A stretch of 64,000 bases of DNA from Pontiella desulfatans (lineage in GTDB: Bacteria; Verrucomicrobiota; Kiritimatiellia; Kiritimatiellales; Pontiellaceae), in assembly GCF_900890425.1 (NCBI RefSeq), contig NZ_CAAHFG010000001.1, positions 496,001 through 560,000 of the forward strand. The letters run 5' to 3'. The position numbers and the translations under genes are program-made. The notes under the pieces were generated by a model that had not been told where the DNA came from, did no database searches, and was given only the letters and a program-made list of their open reading frames with translations. This document shows positions 58,680-64,000 of the stretch, in pieces (the stretch's first letter is position 1; each line of letters begins with the position of its first letter).

Positions 58680-60205
58680 GGCAACTCTCTAACAAGAACC
58701 GTTTCCGGATTGCCGGAAAGGACAGGATCGACAACGAGGGTGGATTCGGTTTGGCCCAGCTGTTCGATGCGGGCCATTCCCAGCTTTTCCCCTGTAGAAT
58801 TCAAAATGGTGTAAGCGGAGGCCAGGATCGCGCCATGGAAAGAGCCGATCGGGGCTTCCAGCTTTCCGGAGTTGGAAACGGTGGCGGTGGCTTCGAGCGG
58901 AAATTCAGCGAGCACCTTTTCCTTGATCCGGGCGGCGAGGCCGGCACAGAGGGTACGAATGTCGGCGTCAGGGGCGACGGTTTCCTTGAGTGTGGCGACG
59001 ATGCGGGTGGTCTCGGTATCGACCAGACGCAGGAACAGCAGGGCGTCGTCGCCGCTTTCAATCAGATCGCCGAGCAACAGGATGCCTGCGGGTAGCAGTT
59101 TTCCGAGGGCGTTGCGGGCGCGCGGGTCGGCGAGATCGGAAGAGCCAAGGTTCATTTCGTCCATGACCTCTTCGAGGGCTTCGCGCTCGACCACCTGCAT
59201 GCCACCACCGGCTTCGAGTTCCGAACGAAGGCAGATGCGGAAAAGCATAGCCAGCGCGTCGTTGGCTCCGGCTGGCTTTGCCTCGGGACCGATGCAGGCC
59301 ACGACCCGAGGCTTTGCCTGGTTGCTGTCGGTTGTCGCTGGAGTCCGTTTGCCCAGAAGGTCGATCAGGTTGTTGAGGTTCTCCTGCGATGCGTGGCGGC
59401 GATCGGAATCGAGATGTTCTGAAACGGCTTGGATCAGGCGGTCGTCGGAATGGGTGGTGGAGAGTTGGGTAATCAGGCGTTTGGCCGCAACTGCATCGCC
59501 CTTCCGGGAAAGATCGAGGATGTGCTTGAGCTGCGCCGTCTTTTTGTGAGGCGGCACAAAGGATGCCGCAACAACGCCTTCCCCCGTTGTTTGGAGGCGG
59601 TTGGGTTTTAGTAGGTAGGTTGACGCCACGATCGCCAAAGCAGCTAGGCTGATGATCAGTTTGAGGTGGAGTTTGATCGATATCCGTCTTTTTCCATTTG
59701 GTGCGGGAGGTTCGTCGCAGTTATCGGCAGGAACCCACGGATTCGCCGGGGTTATTGTTCTGATAATCTCGGCGATTTGATCCAAGGGTTCGGAAATATC
59801 CTTGGTTTCCTTTAATTCGCCTCCGGAATCGATCAGGCCAGCCCATTGTGTTGCATCGATGGACTTCCACTGGATCGCCCCGAGGTAAAACTTAAGTTTG
59901 CCCGAAGGCTTCACTCCGCCCAGGGATACGGGAATAATGCGTTTGTCGTTCGATAGGCCGCTTTCCACTTCCTTGGCGACCCATGTCGAGTGATTGGCGT
60001 TTTCCGTGAGCAGCAGTACCAGTGCATCGACTTCGGCCAAAGCCTTGCTGATGGCTTCGCCATAGTCGTCGCCGGGTAGGATGTTGCGCGGAGCCATCCA
60101 GCAAGGAATGCCGCGATCCTCCAGTAGGCGGCACAACGCTTCGGCGTCGGAGGTGTTCTTTGATGAGTAGCTGATGAATGCTTTTTTTCTATCGGGCGTA
60201 GACAT
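58676..60205 (-). CDS. TIR-domain membrane protein with CsgG/LpoB-like C-terminus
   Basis: A 509-residue protein. Residues ~1-145 form a TIR domain: KKAFISYSSKNTSDAEALCRLLED, then CWMAPRNILPGDDYGEAI, then LVLLLTENANHSTWVAKEVE with the usual Glu. Residues ~180-200 are a transmembrane helix. The C-terminal half (~300-470) resembles the CsgG/LpoB fold (MQVVEREALEEVMDEMNLGSSDLADP...GKLLPAGILLLGDLIES...FLRLVDTETTRIVATL). So a cytoplasmic TIR enzyme or adaptor is linked to a periplasmic sensor. The start overlaps the lipoprotein gene by 17 bp, so they are one operon. Confidence 0.8.
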   Translation of the reverse strand: MSTPDRKKAFISYSSKNTSDAEALCRLLEDRGIPCWMAPRNILPGDDYGEAISKALAEVDALVLLLTENANHSTWVAKEVESGLSNDKRIIPVSLGGVKPSGKLKFYLGAIQWKSIDATQWAGLIDSGGELKETKDISEPLDQIAEIIRTITPANPWVPADNCDEPPAPNGKRRISIKLHLKLIISLAALAIVASTYLLKPNRLQTTGEGVVAASFVPPHKKTAQLKHILDLSRKGDAVAAKRLITQLSTTHSDDRLIQAVSEHLDSDRRHASQENLNNLIDLLGKRTPATTDSNQAKPRVVACIGPEAKPAGANDALAMLFRICLRSELEAGGGMQVVEREALEEVMDEMNLGSSDLADPRARNALGKLLPAGILLLGDLIESGDDALLFLRLVDTETTRIVATLKETVAPDADIRTLCAGLAARIKEKVLAEFPLEATATVSNSGKLEAPIGSFHGAILASAYTILNSTGEKLGMARIEQLGQTESTLVVDPVLSGNPETVLVRELP

Positions 60206-62210
60206 GGTCGCCTTTCCGGATCATGGACGATCCTTTCGAGGGGAGGACTCGCGCGGTGAGCATGGTGGGTGTCAGCCGCTCGATCTCCAGTTGGACGAAC
60301 TGTTGATCATGCTTATGCACTGTGGTTTCGGCCAAAGGTTCATCGGGCGGGTCGGCGTGCAGGACAACAAATTTGCTCCATTGGTTTACACCTTGGTTTT
60401 TTCCGATGTCGATGGTGACTTTCGATCCTGCCACATCCAGCACCTTGCCGGTCACGACCGGAAAATGTTGTTTCAGCTTCATGATCAATCCGGCCACCTC
60501 GTATTCCACGTCGTCGTTTCCGCCGAGATAAACGTCGGGAGCTTGGATGATGTTCCCTTTGGCGGAATCGAGCACCCGCAATTGCACCGTTGTTCCGTTG
60601 CCATGTTCCACCAGGAACCCCCTGAGCAATAGTTCCGCCGGAAGCATTTTCGAAATACGTAGTGCAAAGTTGGGATCCGAAAGACCCGACATGCTCAACT
60701 TTTGCTCCTGAAGGATATAATCCCAGCCCTCGTTGCGGGCGACCAGCTGGAAGCGCATCGGGCTACGCTGCAACTCACCGAGCATATACGATCTTACCAG
60801 CGGCCCCAGGCTTGTCGTATCGGAGACCAGAGGCGGAAGACCGACGGTCAGGCGGTATTCCTCCTGCTCGTATTCGGGTTCCTTGCTGACAACCGTCAGC
60901 TCCTTGCTGGTTTTATTGCCCATAGGATCCATAGCGACGATGGAATAGGTGTTGGTGCCGGGGTTGAGCGAAACTCGCCTTCCAAACCGGCTGCTTTGGG
61001 GATTCTTCGTTTCGGAATAGAGCAGCTCCTCGCCGTTCAGGGTCAGGCTGGCGATACCACTCCCGTCGCGTGCCAGCCCATCAATGTAGAACTCCTCGTC
61101 AAAAACCGTATGCGTTCTACCCGCACCATCAACCTTCAGGTAGGGCGGCTGACGGTCGGTTTCGGCAGTGGTTGAAGCGAAGAGGAAGCCGGATTCCAGG
61201 CCTTGGGAGTGGGATGGATCTCCATATTTGTTAAGTGCGGTTTTTGTCAGTTTGGGGCTGAAGGTTTCCTCGATGCGGTTGCCGGCCATATCGACGGCAA
61301 CAAGGGTGGGGGAGTTGGCCTGGTCGAAACGGACTTCGAACGGATGCGCGGTTTTGGTTTCCCCTCTTGAATTGGTTAGCAGGGTTTTCCCGTTCAGGGT
61401 AATGGTTTGCAGGCTTCCGTTGTCGGAACAGATGCAATGGGCAACCCAATGGCCGGGGAATACCATGATCCGGTCAACGCTGATCACCGGGGCTTCCCAG
61501 TCGGCGCGGATCCGCACGGTGGTGGTTGTTTTGCGGCCATTCAGGTCGGCGACCTGAACGGGGATTTCATTCATGCCGGAGCGCAGTTTGATTTCCTGGG
61601 TCGTCTGGTAGGCTAGTGCCGCCAACTCGATGAATTGGCGTTCTTTATTGATGGCCACGTCCTTGATGTATCCCTTGGCCTCGGATGAAACCGAGAGGCT
61701 GACCGACTTTTTGTTCGTCCATTCCCCTTGGGTATTGGCTTTGGCCGTGACGGTTGGGTTCGGGAGCTGTGTGCTTGTGTTAAGATCCGCCCTGACCTTG
61801 TTGAGGTAAAACTTGGCCCGGCCCGACGGTTCCTGTTCCAGCGACTTCTCGAGGAGACGGCGGGCTTCGTCGGTTTCACCCAGTTCGTAGAGGCAAATGC
61901 CCAGTTCCCGGTTGGGGAAATAGTGGTCGAGGAAGTGCATGCCGTAGGTTTTTGCCCGCCACATGTCTTGGGGAAACCCATATTTTGCCCCTGTGCGGAT
62001 GCCGAGGCTTCGCTCGAAATCCTCCCGGGCCAGCGCAACCTTGCCTTGCTGCAGGTAATGCGTTCCCCGTTCGTAATAATTCCACCAGTTGTGGTGGGTG
62101 ATTTCTTCGGGGGCGTTGCCTGGAGGGGGCGCGGTGGTTTGGCATCCGGGAAGGGTGCACAGGAGGGCTAGAACGATGCAACCATGGACGCTATGTTTGA
62201 TCCTTTTCAT
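60189..62210 (-). CDS. Large lipoprotein with TPR-like head and CsgG/FlgT-like C-terminus
   Basis: A 673-residue lipoprotein (signal ALLCTLPGC; lipid Cys near residue 23). Residues ~35-130 are TPR-like (YERGTHYLQQGKVALAREDFERS...LGICLYELGETDEARRLLEKSLEQEP). The middle (~150-420) contains two or three Ig-like or bacterial repeat strands. Residues ~450-600 look like a CsgG/LpoB domain, and residues ~600-673 like a FlgT C-terminal beta domain (GKVLDVAGSKVTIDIGKNQGV). Probably an outer-membrane-anchored sensor or scaffold. It partners with the downstream TIR protein. Confidence 0.75.
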   Translation of the reverse strand: MKRIKHSVHGCIVLALLCTLPGCQTTAPPPGNAPEEITHHNWWNYYERGTHYLQQGKVALAREDFERSLGIRTGAKYGFPQDMWRAKTYGMHFLDHYFPNRELGICLYELGETDEARRLLEKSLEQEPSGRAKFYLNKVRADLNTSTQLPNPTVTAKANTQGEWTNKKSVSLSVSSEAKGYIKDVAINKERQFIELAALAYQTTQEIKLRSGMNEIPVQVADLNGRKTTTTVRIRADWEAPVISVDRIMVFPGHWVAHCICSDNGSLQTITLNGKTLLTNSRGETKTAHPFEVRFDQANSPTLVAVDMAGNRIEETFSPKLTKTALNKYGDPSHSQGLESGFLFASTTAETDRQPPYLKVDGAGRTHTVFDEEFYIDGLARDGSGIASLTLNGEELLYSETKNPQSSRFGRRVSLNPGTNTYSIVAMDPMGNKTSKELTVVSKEPEYEQEEYRLTVGLPPLVSDTTSLGPLVRSYMLGELQRSPMRFQLVARNEGWDYILQEQKLSMSGLSDPNFALRISKMLPAELLLRGFLVEHGNGTTVQLRVLDSAKGNIIQAPDVYLGGNDDVEYEVAGLIMKLKQHFPVVTGKVLDVAGSKVTIDIGKNQGVNQWSKFVVLHADPPDEPLAETTVHKHDQQFVQLEIERLTPTMLTARVLPSKGSSMIRKGDHVYAR

Positions 62211-62373
62211 TGAATCCCGCTAATTTAAGGTATGCTAAATCCAGAAACCAACGCATACGCTACCTAGAATTGCGGGATTCATCTAGTACTTTTACCCAGA
62301 TGTTGCTTTTGAAAAGGGCGTGGAAGTGGGGAATGGCTCCAGAAGACCCTGGAGCCATTTGGTCATGCCTTGA

Positions 62374-62766
62374 TTATCCGAGCTCCGGGACATCCATCCA
62401 CTTGCGTTCTTTCCAGCTTTGCATGCCGAGTTCGGCGAGCTGGACGCCCTTGGCGCCTTCCATCAGCGAATAGTTCCACGCTTCATCCAGCACGACGTGC
62501 TTGATGAACATTTCCCATTGGATCTTGAAGGCGTTGTCGTAGTTGGTGTTGGCATCCACCGGTTCCAGCACCAAGTCGCCCAAATCAATCACATCGCCGG
62601 GGGAAACGTTGGAGACCGCTGCGGGCAGGACGAGTTCAGGATAGCCCTCCTTGTTGACCAAAAGGCTCCAGTCCGAGTCGATCAGCCAGGTGTTGGTGGG
62701 GAAGATGCCGCCGTCTCCGGTGGACCAATACTCTTTGTAGACGGCGTTTACAATTATGGAAAACAA
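62374..62766 (-). pseudogene. Chimeric gene fragment: NTWL module joined to a Gfo/Idh/MocA C-terminus
   Basis: About 130 codons in one frame, with only a TTG start. Residues ~10-70 (YKEYWSTGDGGIFPTNTWL, then PGDVIDLGDLVLEPVDANTN) match the front module of the broken gene at 55055. Residues ~75-130 (FKIQWEMFIKHVVLDEAWNYSL...GVQLAELGMQSWKERKWMDVP) match the C-terminus of Gfo/Idh/MocA oxidoreductases. Two unrelated gene ends have thus been joined. It lies 26 bp downstream of the lone cassette's attC site. Confidence 0.75.
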
Positions 62767-62791
62767 TAGCCGAACACCCTGATGCCATTAG

Positions 62792-62851
62792 GTTGAACGG
62801 TCCCTTGGATTTTTTTTGGGTTGACGGAGAACCTCAGATGGCTGGTTCGCT
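62792..62851 (-). repeat. attC-like site downstream of the lone cassette
   Basis: On the minus strand: R box AGCGAAC (62845-62851), then CAGCCATCTGAGGTTCTCCG, then a loop with an A run, then the right box GTTCAAC (62792-62798). CAGCCATCTGAGGTTCTCCG matches CAGCCACCTGAGGTTGTCCG of the array II end site in 18 of 20 positions, so it belongs to the same attC family. Confidence 0.8.
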
Positions 62852-62855
62852 TTGT

Positions 62856-63086
62856 TTATTTATCTAGTTTGCTAACAATCAGTTTTGTTTTCTTAACTAG
62901 GAATACGCCAAATCCGAGTTGGATTGCCGGATGCAAAAGAGAGTAGAGGGCGGTTGAGAAAAGATGGCTTTCGAAACTTAACTTCGCAAGATTGATCACG
63001 GTAAGAGCTACAATGGATAGTGCTTTAACGAGTATATATACACCTAGTAACTTAAGTCCAACTTCGTATGTTTCTTGTTTGGTCAT
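62856..63086 (-). CDS. Lone cassette protein: two-TM membrane protein
   Basis: A 76-residue membrane protein from the ATG at 63086, preceded by AAGGAAAAAA. Two hydrophobic segments (about residues 8-28 and 41-62). AT-rich in a GC-rich neighbourhood, and enclosed by two attC-like sites (R boxes at 63097 and 62851), so it is a complete gene cassette in the orientation opposite to the arrays. Family not recognised. Confidence 0.7.
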   Translation of the reverse strand: MTKQETYEVGLKLLGVYILVKALSIVALTVINLAKLSFESHLFSTALYSLLHPAIQLGFGVFLVKKTKLIVSKLDK

Positions 63087-63096
63087 TTTTTTCCTT

Positions 63097-63152
63097 AGCG
63101 AACGATCAGCTAAGGTGCGGGTCACCACGTCGCCTTCAGCGACTTGTTCGCA
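63097..63152 (-). repeat. attC-like site upstream of the lone cassette
   Basis: On the minus strand: R box TGCGAAC (63146-63152), arm AAGTCGCTGAAGG, loop, arm CCTTAGCTGATC, R box GTTCGCT (63097-63103). The GCGAAC/GTTCGC boxes are perfect complements. Length 56 bp, within the attC range. It overlaps the 3' end of the sialidase-like gene. Confidence 0.75.
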
Positions 63153-64000
63153 GTTGATGTACTGTCGCTCGGTCCCAGAAGCTTTACCTCATGCAGGCAT
63201 AAACCGTACCGCCCTCCCGGAGGGTTGAAGTCCAGCTTTACGCCATTCCAGCCACGACTGAAGTTCGCGGAGTAACACAACCACAGAGTCCTCCCGTCTT
63301 CACTTACGAATTTGCTTGGAAAATTGAGGAAGTAAGCCTGGTCACCGAAGTCTTTCAAGTAGACGACCATCCTCCATGGACCCGTGAGCGTATCGGCTTC
63401 CAGGATGTATGAGTCCATCTTGGCTACGGTTGGCCAGCCGTCCGTGATGCACATCAGGTATTTCTTTAGCCCGGGTACCCAGGTGGCCGTGACACAACCC
63501 ATGTTGTTGTTCCACTCGATCAATGGCTTGATCTTCTCGAAATCACCGGTCCAGACAGGTTTGCCGTTCACGTCGTGCCCCCCGAAAAACTCATAAGCCT
63601 TGATGTCATTGATTGTTTCAGGGGACGGCTTGACGCGTGCCATGTAGACCTGATCGGCAGTAATCCAGCTCAGATTGGCGTGCGCAAAGTCCGTATCGCA
63701 ATCCTGTACTTCAAATCCTCCTCCCGTGGCGGGCTTGACACATGGACGCGGTTCAGGATCGTCCACCATTGCGCCCATGCCTAGCATGTAGGCCTTTCCA
63801 TCGGGTGAATGTTTCATGTTCTTGCCGAAATCCACAAAATGAGGTGCACCCATTTTTACCGGGCCGAGATGCACTTTCGGCTCGGGAAACAACGGCGTTT
63901 CGGGTGAGAGAGGTGAAGGCTCCCATGTCTTGCCCATATCCCGCGAGATCTGGAAACCCGGCATCGGCCCCAGGACCGGCCAATTCCAGGTGAATCCGTT
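63122..64000 (-). CDS. Sialidase/BNR-like secreted hydrolase, 5' partial
   Basis: The frame is open to base 64000 on the minus strand, so the gene starts beyond the window; 293 codons are seen. It resembles five-bladed glycosidase-type propellers: an early BNR-like RDMGKTWEPSP, then CVTATWVPGLKKYLMCITDGWP and YSANFSRGWNGVKLDFNPPGGRYGLCLHEV. This resembles DUF4185/GH-type proteins that act on marine polysaccharides. The last ~10 codons (ANKSLKATW) lie inside the attC site, so the natural C-terminus has probably been replaced by attC sequence. Confidence 0.7.
   Translation of the reverse strand, partial: NGFTWNWPVLGPMPGFQISRDMGKTWEPSPLSPETPLFPEPKVHLGPVKMGAPHFVDFGKNMKHSPDGKAYMLGMGAMVDDPEPRPCVKPATGGGFEVQDCDTDFAHANLSWITADQVYMARVKPSPETINDIKAYEFFGGHDVNGKPVWTGDFEKIKPLIEWNNNMGCVTATWVPGLKKYLMCITDGWPTVAKMDSYILEADTLTGPWRMVVYLKDFGDQAYFLNFPSKFVSEDGRTLWLCYSANFSRGWNGVKLDFNPPGGRYGLCLHEVKLLGPSDSTSTANKSLKATW

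Overview
The window looks like chromosome of a Kiritimatiellota/Verrucomicrobiota-type bacterium (Pontiella-like). This is inferred from a PEP-CTERM protein, thrombospondin type 3-like calcium repeats, DUF1080 proteins, signal-bearing Gfo/Idh/MocA oxidoreductases and many small secreted proteins ending in a Verrucomicrobia-style YxVExS/FYRV domain. By eye, base composition changes at a tRNA-Arg gene near 49.0 kb: the left 49 kb is clearly AT-richer and gene-sparse, and the right 15 kb is GC-rich with ordinary metabolic genes.

Region 1 (1-3.0 kb) holds a peroxiredoxin fusion cut by the window edge, a VOC protein, an aldo/keto reductase and an unknown gene. Region 2 (3.0-22.6 kb) is built from two integron-like gene-cassette arrays without any integrase in the window. 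Array I (3304-6485) has 2 attC-like sites and array II (14883-22575) has 9. Both begin with the same ~175-bp block and end with the same tail, which encodes an identical 57-residue membrane protein followed by a terminator. Cassettes encode small membrane, secreted and unknown proteins; one membrane-protein cassette is present twice. Between the arrays lie secreted proteins, a nuclease fusion, a PD-(D/E)XK protein, a DUF3606 gene and several families of short repeats.

Region 3 (22.7-49.1 kb) is a plasmid/integrative-element module: a RecB-like nuclease, RadC, a YubB/DUF1281 protein, an ArdC-like antirestriction protein, small regulators, a replication ATPase and a tyrosine recombinase next to tRNA-Arg(CCG). 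Cargo includes a three-gene secreted operon, a beta-helix lectin protein, a doubled retropepsin-PDZ protein, a truncated GHKL ATPase and three glycine-rich membrane proteins, two of them with likely HTH heads. Several genes have a hairpin-plus-T-run directly in front of their ribosome binding site.

Region 4 (49.1-64.0 kb) holds serC, a DUF1080 / Gfo-Idh-MocA pair / sugar-isomerase-remnant operon, an IS21-family element sitting between the arms of a 35-bp perfect inverted repeat with a broken gene on each side, a TIR-transmembrane-CsgG-like protein in an operon with a large lipoprotein, and a partial sialidase-like gene. A lone, AT-rich, attC-bounded cassette on the minus strand at 62.8-63.15 kb resembles the arrays 40 kb away, so cassette traffic has also reached the core-like part of the chromosome.
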